Of a stretch of 64,000 nt of DNA, positions 17,624-26,788 are shown piece by piece. The notes under the pieces are model-generated. The model did no database searches, had not been told where the DNA came from, and saw only the letters and a program-made list of their open reading frames with translations. Position numbers and translations under genes: made by a program. Position 1 is the stretch's first letter. Each line of letters opens with the position of its first letter. The stretch covers positions 2,728,001-2,792,000 of the forward strand of contig OY760517.1 of assembly GCA_963663615.1 (NCBI GenBank), read 5' to 3'. This DNA is from G963663615 sp963663615 (GTDB lineage: Bacteria > Bacteroidota > Ignavibacteria > Ignavibacteriales > Melioribacteraceae).

Positions 17624-18964
17624 ATGTTAGAATATGTTCAAGACGTACTAACTGAAGTAATCGCTAAAAATCCTAGTGAACCGGAGTTCCATCAGGCAGT
17701 AGAAGAAGTTGCCGAATCTCTGGACATAGTATTTATGCGTCACCCGGAATATATGTCTGCCGATATACTTCGCAGAATGGTTGAACCGGAAAGAGTAATC
17801 ATGTTTCGTGTTCCCTGGGCTGATGATCAGGGGAACGTTAGAATTAACCGTGGATTCAGAATTGAAATGAACTCGGCAATTGGTCCCTACAAAGGTGGTT
17901 TGAGGTTTCACCCATCGGTAACATTGGGTATTCTTAAATTTTTGGCTTTCGAACAGGTATTTAAGAATAGTCTTACTACCCTGCCAATGGGTGGTGGAAA
18001 AGGTGGTTCCGATTTTGATCCTAAAGGCAAAAGCGATAACGAAATTATGCGTTTCTGCCAAAGCTTTATGACAGAACTTTACAGGCATATTGGTCCTAAT
18101 ACTGATGTTCCTGCCGGTGATATTGGTGTTGGTGGACGTGAAATAGGTTACTTGTTTGGTCAGTACAAACGCCTTACAAACGAATTTACTGGCGTACTAA
18201 CCGGTAAAGGAATAAACTGGGGTGGTTCGCTTATTCGTCCTGAGGCAACCGGTTTTGGTGCAACTTATTTTGCACAGGAAATGCTTGCTACAAAAGGTAC
18301 CAGCTTTGATGGTAAAAGAGTTGCAGTTTCCGGTTTTGGTAATGTTGCCTGGGGTGCAGTGCAAAAAATAAATGAACTTGGCGGTAACGTTGTTACTCTT
18401 TCAGGTCCGGATGGTTTTGTTTACGATCCCGATGGCATTAAAGGCGAAAAAGTTGATTACATGCTTAAACTTCGCTCAAGCAACAAGGATGCTGTTGAAG
18501 ATTATGCAACCGAGTTTGGTGTTGAATTCCATCGCGGTAAAAAACCATGGGCTGTAAAAGTTGATGTTGCTATGCCTTGTGCTACACAAAACGAAATTTA
18601 CGAAGATGATGCAAAAATGCTTCTTGAAAATGGTTGTATGTGTGTTTGCGAAGGTGCCAATATGCCAACAACTATTGAAGCATACCACATGTTTGATGAA
18701 GCTGGTATTTTATACGCTCCGGGTAAGGCATCAAATGCTGGTGGAGTTGCTACCTCGGGATTGGAAATGTCGCAAAACAGTATGCGTTTGCCTTGGCCTC
18801 GTGAGGAAGTTGATCAGAGACTTCATGAAATTATGCAACGTATCCATAATGCATGCCTTGAAACTGCTGATAAATTCGGTACTCCTGGTAACTACGTTAA
18901 CGGTGCAAATATTGCCGGTTTCCTTAAAGTAGCCAACGCTATGCTCGATCAGGGATTGGTTTAA
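17624..18964 (+). CDS. gdhA: Glutamate dehydrogenase, hexameric NADP type
   Basis: A 446-residue enzyme that interconverts 2-oxoglutarate plus ammonia and glutamate, linking nitrogen assimilation to carbon metabolism. It has the family landmarks: GPYKGGLRFHPSV at 87-99, the catalytic-site MGGGKGGSDFDPKGK at 122-136 (K126), PAGDIGVGGREIGY near 164-177, and the Rossmann segment VSGFGNVAWGA near 230. Length and the GGGKGGSDFDPKGK form match the E. coli-like NADP class rather than the shorter NAD-specific class. It stands alone, followed by a perfect inverted-repeat terminator. Confidence 0.95.
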   Translation: MLEYVQDVLTEVIAKNPSEPEFHQAVEEVAESLDIVFMRHPEYMSADILRRMVEPERVIMFRVPWADDQGNVRINRGFRIEMNSAIGPYKGGLRFHPSVTLGILKFLAFEQVFKNSLTTLPMGGGKGGSDFDPKGKSDNEIMRFCQSFMTELYRHIGPNTDVPAGDIGVGGREIGYLFGQYKRLTNEFTGVLTGKGINWGGSLIRPEATGFGATYFAQEMLATKGTSFDGKRVAVSGFGNVAWGAVQKINELGGNVVTLSGPDGFVYDPDGIKGEKVDYMLKLRSSNKDAVEDYATEFGVEFHRGKKPWAVKVDVAMPCATQNEIYEDDAKMLLENGCMCVCEGANMPTTIEAYHMFDEAGILYAPGKASNAGGVATSGLEMSQNSMRLPWPREEVDQRLHEIMQRIHNACLETADKFGTPGNYVNGANIAGFLKVANAMLDQGLV

Positions 18965-19020
18965 TATAGTGCTAACCTATAAAGTTGTAAATATTGTTAT
19001 TTAACCGGAAACGGACAATA

Positions 19021-19055
19021 AACCTCCGAAATTTTTAAAATTTCGGAGGTTTTGT
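19021..19055 (+). terminator. Terminator after gdhA (perfect 15-base inverted repeat)
   Basis: AACCTCCGAAATTTT (19021-19035) and AAAATTTCGGAGGTT (19037-19051) form a perfect inverted repeat around one base, followed by TTGT. The innermost A/T pairs would melt into a loop. The T-tail is short, but placement 57 bases after the gdhA stop supports termination. Confidence 0.75.
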
Positions 19056-19316
19056 ATATACAACTTTGATTTACAACCTACCGAGCAAGTTGAAGAATGG
19101 TTCGCCAAGCTCACCAACCTTTTTTCTTGAGCAAACTAACTTGTAACATAAGATTACGCACTACAATTACTACTCTACCTACTGATACAATCAGCAGAAC
19201 AGATAAATCCAAAATCAATAATCTCAAATCATAAATTAAGTAACTCCCTCTTTGCAAAAGCCAACCATTTACTTTATATTTCCTTGATTAAGAACTAATA
19301 AATTTCGGTGTTGAAC

Positions 19317-22298
19317 ATGATAAAAGCGTATGACTTTGATGTATTTGGTAGCAGGGTAAAACGTTTTCAAAGGTTAATGCGATTTAAGATTCGTGATATA
19401 CTACTTGTTTCGAGTTTGTACGATAGCTACCTCTTCGAGGAGGATGGCAGGTTGTACGAGGTTATCCGCGAAGAATACCGAAACCTTAATTTAAGTCACT
19501 CACCCGAAATTACCCACGTTGCAAACGGAGAGGAAGCTATTGAGCTTATCCGGGATGAGGAACGTTTTGATCTCATAATAACCACAATGCATATTGAAGA
19601 TATGCACGTTACCGATCTGGCAAAAAAATTAAGGGATGCCGGGTATAATCAGCCAATTATACTCCTTGCCTACGATAATGAGGAGCGTAAGGAAATTGAA
19701 ACCAGTGATTATAAGGAAATATTTGAACGTATCTTTATTTGGCAGGGTGACTATAAACTTCTTATCGGTATTATAAAATACATTGAAGACAAACTAAATG
19801 TTGAAAGCGATACTGAAACCGTTGGAGTTCAAACCATTATTCTTATTGAGGATAATGTAAAGTTTTATTCAATCTACCTCCCTCTTATCTACACAGAAAT
19901 ACTTAACCAGTCACAAAGACTCATATCTGAAGGATTAAACGTTACACACCGGTTCCTGCGAATGCGTGCACGACCCAAAATTTTGTTATGCAGCAATTAT
20001 GAAGAAGCCTGGGAATATTTTATAAAATACAAGGACCATATACTTGGTATTATTTCCGATATAAATTTTGAAAAAAAAGGTGTTCAGAATAGTAATGCTG
20101 GCGTTATTTTTGCCCGTCAAGTAAAAAAAATACAGGATGATATACCTATTCTGCTACAATCAAGTAACAAACATTATCTTAAAACGGCAAATGATTTGGG
20201 TGCTTCCTTTCTATTGAAAAACTCACCATGGTTGTTGCGTCAATTACGTGATTTCATGATTAAAAACTTTAGTTTTGGTGATTTTATTTTTAGAACCCCG
20301 GAAGGTGATGAAGCTGACAGGGCTGACAATCTTTTTAGGTTACTCGAGAAGCTGAAGACTATACCGGAGGAAAGTTTACTCTATCATTCAAACAGTAACC
20401 ATTTTTCAAACTGGTTGAAGGCTCGAACCGAGTTTTGGTTAGCAAATCAGCTGCGACCCAAAAAAGTTGGTGATTATAATACACCGGAAGAATTACGTCA
20501 AAACTTGATTCACACCGTTGAAATGTATCTTGAGATGAGACAGAAGGGTTCCATTACCGAGTTTAGCCGCGATTCCTATAATCCCAAAAATAGTTTCTCC
20601 AGAATAGGCAGTGGTTCACTTGGAGGTAAAGCAAGAGGTCTGGGCTTTGTTAACTCACTTATTAGCCATTACGGAATTTGTAAAAAGTTTAAGGGAATAG
20701 AAATTTATGTACCTTCAGCCCTGGTTTTAGCAACCGATGTTTTCGACCAGTTTATGGAAGCTAATGATTTGCAAAACTTTGCAATGAGTACTGAGGATGA
20801 TGAGGAGCTAATGGAAAGATTTCTTCAGGCTCCATACTTCCCTCCGGATGTAATTTCAAAGCTCAGGGATTTTCTTGAACTTGTAAATCTCCCTCTTGCA
20901 ATTCGCTCAAGCAGTTTACTTGAGGATTCACAATTCCAGCCATTCGCCGGTGTTTACCAAACTTTTATGATACCTAATAATAATCCCGATTTGAATGTTC
21001 GACTCGATGAATTATTGCAATGTATTAAGGGTGTGTTCGCTTCAACATTTGCAAAATCGGCTAAGGACTATCTTAAAGCAACCTCTTACAGACTTGAAGA
21101 GGAAAAAATGGCGGTTATAATTCAGCAGGTTGTTGGTGCACGGCATAATTACCGGTACTATCCTGCATTTGCCGGTGTTGCAAAGTCATACAACTTTTAT
21201 CCTGTGCCACCGCAAAAAGCTGATGACGGTATAGCTCTTGTTGCCCTGGGTTTAGGTAAAACAGTTGTTGATGGTGGTGATAACGTACGTTTTTGTCCCA
21301 AATACCCAAAACATCTTGTACAGTTTTTCAATACAAAAGAGACTTTAAGAAATTCGCAAAATCAGTTTTTTGCTCTCGATATGGAAGGCAAGTTAGAGAA
21401 GAATTACAAGAAGCCACCGAGTGCACTGGTAAAAAGCCATAGTATTGAAAAAGCGGAAAAAGATGGTACTCTGTTTTATTCCGGCTCAACATATAGCAAC
21501 GAAAATGATACAGTATATGATGGTATATCGAGGGATGGAGCACGAGTTGTTACCTTTGCCCCAATACTTAAACATAAGCTGTTCCCCCTCCCGGAAATTC
21601 TTCAGGAGTTACTTAATATTGGTCAGTGGGGTATGGGTACTCATGTTGAAATTGAGTTTGCAGTAAATATGGATGTAAAATCACGACACCCTAAAGAGTT
21701 TGCAATGCTGCAAATGCGTCCCATGGTGCTTAGTCGCGAAAATGTTAATATAGACTTTGAAAAAGATCATGATGAAGATTATATTGCCCACAGTCAGATG
21801 GTGCTTGGCAATGGTACAATAGATAATATTCACGACATTGTTGTGGTTGATATAAATAAATTTAATCGTGCCAAAAGTAAGGATACCGCCCGCGAAGTTG
21901 CCCACTTCAATCAAAAGCTGCTTGCTCAGAAAAAACCATATATTTTGATTGGCGTTGGCAGATGGGGTAGTTTTGATCACTGGTTGGGCATACCTGTTAC
22001 GTGGGATCAGATTAGTGGTGCATCGGTAATTATTGAATCGGGATTTAAGGATTTTAAGGTTACTCCTTCTCAAGGCTCGCACTTTTTCCAGAATATTACC
22101 TCGTTCCGTGTTGGTTATTTTACTGTTAATATGGATAAACAACAGGGCTATATAAATTGGGACTGGCTTGCCGGTATTGAAGCAGAGGAAGAACTTGAGT
22201 TCACTCGTCACCTTAGTTTTGAGGAGCAAATAATTACTAAAATAAGCGGATCGCAAAATATAGGTGTAATTCATAAACCGGGTATTTTTCAGGAGTAA
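19317..22298 (+). CDS. Receiver-like domains fused to a PEP-synthase-type ATP-grasp domain
   Basis: A 993-residue cytoplasmic protein. Residues about 25-155 look like a degenerate response-regulator receiver: the strand DLIITTMHI has Thr where the phospho-accepting Asp belongs. Residues about 172-320 are a second receiver-like domain with an acidic pair (IEDN) and a candidate Asp in IISDINF (about residue 248). From about 430 to the end it resembles the nucleotide-binding domain of PEP synthase/pyruvate phosphate dikinase: SLGGKARGLGF near 434-444, LAIRSSSLLEDSQFQPFAGVYQTF near 527-550, GLGKTVVDGG near 645. The swivelling phosphohistidine domain and the PEP/pyruvate barrel are absent, so it cannot be a complete PEP synthase. 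It is two bases upstream of a histidine kinase and a response regulator. I chose the ATG at 19317; GTG at 19308 is also possible. Confidence 0.8.
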   Translation: MIKAYDFDVFGSRVKRFQRLMRFKIRDILLVSSLYDSYLFEEDGRLYEVIREEYRNLNLSHSPEITHVANGEEAIELIRDEERFDLIITTMHIEDMHVTDLAKKLRDAGYNQPIILLAYDNEERKEIETSDYKEIFERIFIWQGDYKLLIGIIKYIEDKLNVESDTETVGVQTIILIEDNVKFYSIYLPLIYTEILNQSQRLISEGLNVTHRFLRMRARPKILLCSNYEEAWEYFIKYKDHILGIISDINFEKKGVQNSNAGVIFARQVKKIQDDIPILLQSSNKHYLKTANDLGASFLLKNSPWLLRQLRDFMIKNFSFGDFIFRTPEGDEADRADNLFRLLEKLKTIPEESLLYHSNSNHFSNWLKARTEFWLANQLRPKKVGDYNTPEELRQNLIHTVEMYLEMRQKGSITEFSRDSYNPKNSFSRIGSGSLGGKARGLGFVNSLISHYGICKKFKGIEIYVPSALVLATDVFDQFMEANDLQNFAMSTEDDEELMERFLQAPYFPPDVISKLRDFLELVNLPLAIRSSSLLEDSQFQPFAGVYQTFMIPNNNPDLNVRLDELLQCIKGVFASTFAKSAKDYLKATSYRLEEEKMAVIIQQVVGARHNYRYYPAFAGVAKSYNFYPVPPQKADDGIALVALGLGKTVVDGGDNVRFCPKYPKHLVQFFNTKETLRNSQNQFFALDMEGKLEKNYKKPPSALVKSHSIEKAEKDGTLFYSGSTYSNENDTVYDGISRDGARVVTFAPILKHKLFPLPEILQELLNIGQWGMGTHVEIEFAVNMDVKSRHPKEFAMLQMRPMVLSRENVNIDFEKDHDEDYIAHSQMVLGNGTIDNIHDIVVVDINKFNRAKSKDTAREVAHFNQKLLAQKKPYILIGVGRWGSFDHWLGIPVTWDQISGASVIIESGFKDFKVTPSQGSHFFQNITSFRVGYFTVNMDKQQGYINWDWLAGIEAEEELEFTRHLSFEEQIITKISGSQNIGVIHKPGIFQE

Positions 22299-22300
22299 GA

Positions 22301-24484
22301 TTGAATAAGTTTAGGCTAAATGGTAAAATTGTTTTTGGGGTACTGCTTATATTCCTGGCTCTTGTGGTACTTATGTTTGATCCGTTTTTAAAAGATGAAT
22401 CCCGATTGGCGAGCTATGAAAAGATAAACGATGTGGTTCAGAAAACCAACCTGTACACAAGACTAAATATAAGTTACTCAAAGCTACTCCTCGATATTAA
22501 ATTTAAGAAGACGAATGCTATACAGATTGAAATTTCCAGGATTGATTCACTACTAAAATTAACAAGTAGTAATGATCTTCACATTGGCAAGCAAGACTCT
22601 CATGTTCACCTGTTAAACTTCTGGAATAATCTTAAGGGAATAAATTTATTGAAAGACAATAAATCCTTAAGCAAGTATGGGGGTAAATTTCAACAGCTAC
22701 TGGAAACTTACAACACTGAGTTTCGCTATGAAACAAATGAGCAATTAACCTCGCCAGAACTCAACCGGTTAACATCTCTGGCACTTTACAATTATCCTGA
22801 TTATTACAGTGCATTCAATAAATATTTGCTTTCTGTAATTACTCAACAGAATAATATCGATACAACCGGTTTCTCGGTACAGTATATTGTTTTGAGGAAC
22901 ATGCTGCAAACTTACGTTTATAGGATTTCCTCCAGATTTGATTCGAACTATCTTGGTGTCTTTGATGATTTCGTTGAACAATACCCTTCGTTCCCATTTG
23001 ATGAAATAGATAATGAAGAAAAAATAATGGAAATATCGGAGCAATCGGTAATAGTTTTCGAATACCTCAACTATCTCCACACAATGTTTTCTAACAACAA
23101 CATTGATTATCTGCGAAAAATTACATTGGTATTTCCTATCATCTCAGTTTTATTATCAGTTTCCGGGCTATTGATGATTCTTTCAGGTTTTGGGAGCTTC
23201 TACAGAAAAATACCTGAACTCGAAAAACTTAACGGGCTTATAAAAAGTGGTGAGTTTGAAGAGATAAAAAGTATGCCTTTCAATGAACAGACTGATAGGT
23301 TATCACAACTTATCAACTCAATAGTAAGTACTCTTTCCACCAAATTGGTTGAAAACCGTGAGCAGCTGGAAATTGCTGAAAGTATGCTGAGTGATGAAAA
23401 ACTTAGACATGATGAAGCAGAGAAAGCCCTTACGAAATCGGAATTGCTGCTAAAAGAGGTTTGGAGCATTTCTGCAGATGGTATGCGTATTAGTGATGTT
23501 GACGGAAATATTATAACCGCAAATGATGCTTATTGCAAAATGGTATATATGAAGCTTGAAGATATGGAGGGGCAGCATTTTACAACAGTATATCACGATT
23601 CGGTTAAGAAAAAATTCAAGCAGTTTTACGAGGAAGATTTCTCGGAAGAACGGGTAGTAACTCACTTCGACAGGGAATCAATTCTCTGGAATAAAAAGAA
23701 TATCTGGTTTTCATTCGCAAACTCTCATCTGCATACAGATTCCGGCATACTGGTGCTAAGTATTATTAAGGATATTACCGAACGTAAAAAATATGAAAAG
23801 GAAATTAAAGAATCGGCAAAACAGTTAAGGAACCTTGCATCACATCTCCAGTCTGTGCGCGAAGAAGAAAGGATGATGATTGCACGAGAAATTCATGATG
23901 AATTGGGTCAGGTACTAACCGTACTTAAAATTCAAATTTCACTGCTTTCCAACAAGCTGAGGGACGACCAGAGCAACCTTAAGGAAAAAGTTAAAACTGC
24001 TATGGCTTTTATAGACCAGACAGTTGAATCCGTACAGAGAATTACTTCAAAATTGCGTCCGGGCATTCTAGATGATCTCGGGCTTGTACCGGCTATTGAG
24101 TGGCAGGCAAAAGATTTTGAGGAGAGGACGGGGGTTATATGCGAACTTTCAATGCCAACAAGCAGCGTAAAACTTGACCAGGAAAAGGCAACTGCAATAT
24201 TTCGTATTTTCCAGGAAACTCTTACTAATGTTGCACGCCATGCAAATGCAACAAAAATACAGATTCGTTTTCAGGTTAAGGACAACAAATATGTTCTCCG
24301 TATAACTGATAACGGCAAGGGTATTACGGAAAAAGAAATAAGCGACTATAATTCACTTGGTTTGCTGGGTATGAAAGAACGTGCATTACTACTTAACGGT
24401 GAATTTATTATTACAGGTGTTCCTGCAAAAGGTACTACTGTTTATGTTAACATACCTATTGAATCTGGAGACAAGAATAAATGA
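22301..24484 (+). CDS. PAS-containing NarL-type sensor histidine kinase
   Basis: A 727-residue membrane kinase. The N-terminal helix (about 9-27) and a second helix (about 273-297) enclose an extracytoplasmic sensor region of unknown fold. Then come a coiled coil (about 345-385), a PAS domain (about 386-493) and a HisKA_3 dimerisation domain with phospho-acceptor H532 (REIHDELGQ). The ATPase has the asparagine in ETLTNVARHA and DNGKGI at 670-675. The start is a TTG placed 5 bases after AGGAG (22291-22295), which is inside the end of the upstream gene, so translation is coupled. The stop overlaps the regulator's ATG. It should phosphorylate that regulator. Confidence 0.92.
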   Translation: MNKFRLNGKIVFGVLLIFLALVVLMFDPFLKDESRLASYEKINDVVQKTNLYTRLNISYSKLLLDIKFKKTNAIQIEISRIDSLLKLTSSNDLHIGKQDSHVHLLNFWNNLKGINLLKDNKSLSKYGGKFQQLLETYNTEFRYETNEQLTSPELNRLTSLALYNYPDYYSAFNKYLLSVITQQNNIDTTGFSVQYIVLRNMLQTYVYRISSRFDSNYLGVFDDFVEQYPSFPFDEIDNEEKIMEISEQSVIVFEYLNYLHTMFSNNNIDYLRKITLVFPIISVLLSVSGLLMILSGFGSFYRKIPELEKLNGLIKSGEFEEIKSMPFNEQTDRLSQLINSIVSTLSTKLVENREQLEIAESMLSDEKLRHDEAEKALTKSELLLKEVWSISADGMRISDVDGNIITANDAYCKMVYMKLEDMEGQHFTTVYHDSVKKKFKQFYEEDFSEERVVTHFDRESILWNKKNIWFSFANSHLHTDSGILVLSIIKDITERKKYEKEIKESAKQLRNLASHLQSVREEERMMIAREIHDELGQVLTVLKIQISLLSNKLRDDQSNLKEKVKTAMAFIDQTVESVQRITSKLRPGILDDLGLVPAIEWQAKDFEERTGVICELSMPTSSVKLDQEKATAIFRIFQETLTNVARHANATKIQIRFQVKDNKYVLRITDNGKGITEKEISDYNSLGLLGMKERALLLNGEFIITGVPAKGTTVYVNIPIESGDKNK

Positions 24485-25113
24485 TTAGAATATTAATTGC
24501 AGATGACCACGCAATAGTAAGAGCCGGACTAAAACAAATAGTTTCGGAAGAAAGTGATATGAAAGTTGTTGGTGAAGCAGGTAATGCAGACGAACTTTTT
24601 GATATGCTTCAACAGGATGAGTATGATATCGTTATCCTTGATATTAATATGCCCGGGAAAACGGGTCTTGAAGCATTAAAGGAAATAAAAATACAATACC
24701 GAAAACTGCCGGTTTTAATACTGAGCATGTACAGTGAGGAACATTACGGCTTGCGGGCACTTAAAGCAGGGTCATCCGGTTATCTTAAAAAAGTTAGTGC
24801 TCCTGATGAACTTGTTAAAGCTATTAGAAAAATTGTATCGGGTAAGAAGTATATAAGTCAGACGCTTGCAGAAAGCATGGCTGATAATTTTGGCAAGGAT
24901 ATTACAACTGTACCTCATGAAAGGCTTTCGGATAGAGAATACGAGGTTATGTGCAAAATTGCCTCAGGTGAAACTGCGGAAAAAATAGCAGCCGAGTTTT
25001 CCATTAGTGTCCATACTGTTTATAGTTATCGTAACCGCATATTCGAGAAAATGAATATGAAATCGAATGTAGAAATTACACGTTACGTACTACAAAACAA
25101 TCTACTGAATTAG
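24481..25113 (+). CDS. NarL/FixJ-family response regulator
   Basis: A 210-residue regulator: receiver domain (1-120) with acidic pair D8/D9, phospho-acceptor D54 (ILDINMPG) and K103, then a LuxR-type helix-turn-helix (about 147-208, containing LSDREYEVMCKIASGETAEKIA in two pieces). Its ATG overlaps the kinase stop (ATGA), marking it as the cognate partner. It probably controls transcription of unlinked targets and perhaps this operon. The last four bases overlap the convergent downstream gene. Confidence 0.93.
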   Translation: MIRILIADDHAIVRAGLKQIVSEESDMKVVGEAGNADELFDMLQQDEYDIVILDINMPGKTGLEALKEIKIQYRKLPVLILSMYSEEHYGLRALKAGSSGYLKKVSAPDELVKAIRKIVSGKKYISQTLAESMADNFGKDITTVPHERLSDREYEVMCKIASGETAEKIAAEFSISVHTVYSYRNRIFEKMNMKSNVEITRYVLQNNLLN

Positions 25114-25712
25114 GCTGCCATATCTTTTTCATAATCCTGCTTTATAATGTTACTGTTAAAATATTCAGCCTTTGGATTTAGCTTTTTTAATAGGTGTATA
25201 AGCTCTTCCTTGTAATTAACAACTTCACCGGCAGTAGTATAAACAACACGAACTATTCCAAGAGGAATTATTGCCAACCGTTTATGTGCTATTGAAAAAA
25301 GCAAATTTAACTCAAGAAAATTCAGTACAAAAAGAAATATTTCGAAAGGGTTTAATTTCCTCGATTTGAATCCAAACCGCTTTAATGATGAATCTTTCAT
25401 ATAAAATGTTGTACCGGTAAGTTTCGTTTCAGGAGCTATCTTTCCCTCCTCAATTGCAGTACAAAAATGTATCATCCCTTCAATTAACTGTTCAACCTGT
25501 CCCTTTACACTAATTTTCTTTTGGTGAAAAAAATCCCAGCTGGTACCCAAATGGAAATCGAGTGTTTTTATACCAATAGGCATGGTAAAAAATAATTTGG
25601 AATAGTAAGTATAATAACCAACCCAACGTAAAATAGGTGTAGTTATAAATCGCGAAAATCGCCAAACAAGTGTAACGAGCAGGTAATATCCTGCAATCTC
25701 CAGAACCACCAT
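25110..25712 (-). CDS. Unknown membrane-associated protein
   Basis: A 200-residue protein that I do not recognise. It has a hydrophobic N-terminus (about 1-18) and a second hydrophobic stretch (about 123-150, EIFLFVLNFLELNLLFSIAHKRL). A basic, soluble middle and a charged C-terminus complete it. No motif suggests an enzyme. It is convergent with the response regulator, overlapping it by four bases. Its start lies only 25 bases from the promoter of the divergent structured RNA. The ATG at 25712 has no clear ribosome-binding site. Confidence 0.6.
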   Translation of the reverse strand: MVVLEIAGYYLLVTLVWRFSRFITTPILRWVGYYTYYSKLFFTMPIGIKTLDFHLGTSWDFFHQKKISVKGQVEQLIEGMIHFCTAIEEGKIAPETKLTGTTFYMKDSSLKRFGFKSRKLNPFEIFLFVLNFLELNLLFSIAHKRLAIIPLGIVRVVYTTAGEVVNYKEELIHLLKKLNPKAEYFNSNIIKQDYEKDMAA

Positions 25713-25736
25713 AACTCAAAAGCCGCAATTTGAGAT

Positions 25737-25764
25737 TTGACAAATATTTAATAATTGTTAAATT
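25737..25764 (+). promoter_or_regulatory. Promoter-like element upstream of the structured RNA
   Basis: A consensus -35 hexamer TTGACA (25737-25742), a 16-base spacer and TAAATT (25759-25764) would place a start near 25771, exactly where the first GC-rich hairpin begins. The spacing and position support a plus-strand transcript that does not start with a coding region. Confidence 0.5.
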
Positions 25765-25770
25765 AAAATT

Positions 25771-25860
25771 CGGCTCCCCAATAGGGAGCCTGGTTGGACT
25801 TTCTCATCCAGCCTGTTCGATTATTTTTGCCGAATAACCAACTAAGGCGACACCCGGTCA
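25771..25860 (+). ncRNA. Candidate structured RNA or leader upstream of the CHAD gene
   Basis: A GC-rich island in AT-rich surroundings folds well on the plus strand. Hairpin 1 pairs GGCTCCC (25772-25778) with GGGAGCC (25784-25790). Helix 2 pairs TGGTTGG (25791-25797) with CCAACTA (25838-25844), with a G-U pair that works only on this strand. Hairpin 3 pairs TGTTCG (25814-25819) with CGAATA (25831-25836). GCCT (25811-25814) can pair with AGGC (25845-25848), making a pseudoknot that would compete for one base of hairpin 3. A weak hairpin follows at 25862-25878. I could not match it to a known riboswitch. The 3' end is not defined; it could be a leader of the downstream CHAD gene or a free small RNA. 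Confidence 0.45.
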
Positions 25861-25950
25861 AAACCGAAAATTTTGGTTACATAAAAAGACAAGATATAAA
25901 ATTGTTATTCAATTGTATGTTAACAATGTTTTAATTTTTAAGATAACCGT

Positions 25951-26589
25951 ATGAAAACCAGCATAAATTTAACGAAAACCGGCTATAAATACTTGAAAAA
26001 CCAGATAGACAAACTGGAAGGATTTAATGGCAACATCTCCAAAGATTCCGATATCGAAAATTTGCACAAAGTAAGAGTTGCTGTCCGCAAATCCCTTGGT
26101 TCTATTTTGCTTCTAAAGCCACTACTATCCAAGAACCTTAGTAACGATCTTGTTGATCGCTTTCAAAGCTTTTTGGGGGAATTGGGTAAAGCCCGTGATC
26201 TTGACGTACATATTCTATTTTTGACTGAATATATGGACAGACTCGAGAAAAATAATCTTAAGCAAGGTATAAAAAGGTTTATTTTAAGATTAAATCAGAA
26301 ACGTGAAAAGATTGATCCGCACATACAAGAAGTATTGCTAAAGTTTAATAAATGGCTGCAAAAAAAGGATATTGCCGGAATAATAAAAGATCAATTAAAA
26401 CGTAATAAAACTACTGAAATAAGTCTGGCAAAAAATATATCCGATAAGGCAAACAGAATTGTATTATATCATTCAAAAGTAATATTCCCTGAAAATATTG
26501 AAGAGTTGCATGATCTTCGAAAAGAAATTAAACACTTTCGTTATACGCTCGATATTTGCATAGATAGATTTGACGATATGTTTAGCTGA
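25951..26589 (+). CDS. CHAD-domain protein
   Basis: A 212-residue, highly basic, helical protein with the CHAD signature: NLHKVRVAVRKSLG near 37-50, LGKARDLDVHI near 76-86, and LHDLRKEIKHFRYTL near 190-204. CHAD domains bind inorganic polyphosphate through conserved histidine, lysine and arginine residues and often associate with polyphosphate granules. It is on the short side, and there is no CYTH domain or polyphosphate kinase nearby. It lies 90 bases after the structured RNA candidate, which could form its leader. Confidence 0.8.
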   Translation: MKTSINLTKTGYKYLKNQIDKLEGFNGNISKDSDIENLHKVRVAVRKSLGSILLLKPLLSKNLSNDLVDRFQSFLGELGKARDLDVHILFLTEYMDRLEKNNLKQGIKRFILRLNQKREKIDPHIQEVLLKFNKWLQKKDIAGIIKDQLKRNKTTEISLAKNISDKANRIVLYHSKVIFPENIEELHDLRKEIKHFRYTLDICIDRFDDMFS

Positions 26590-26788
26590 CGAAATATACT
26601 ATACAACGAATTTAGGGAATGCTGGCAAAAGCTATACGACAATAATTTCTGGTTTCAGTTAGTACAATTACTGGTTTATTACGAAAACAAACTTTATCTT
26701 AATCAGTAGTATTTTGGGTCATGAATAATTATTGCAGTACGAAACTATTTTATTCGTAATTTTGTACCAGTTAAAAAAAACGAGTAAA

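Noticed and set aside
19056..19316. tRNA or small gene in the gap after gdhA
   Set aside because: No cloverleaf, no GGTTCGAATCC-type T-arm and no credible frame were found.
19317..22298. Complete PEP synthase or pyruvate phosphate dikinase
   Set aside because: The phosphohistidine domain and the PEP/pyruvate barrel are missing.
25795..25812. RNase P RNA, TPP or other known riboswitch at the structured RNA
   Set aside because: The conserved core strings of these RNA classes (for example GAGGAAAGTCC or CTGAGA) are not found in the right order.
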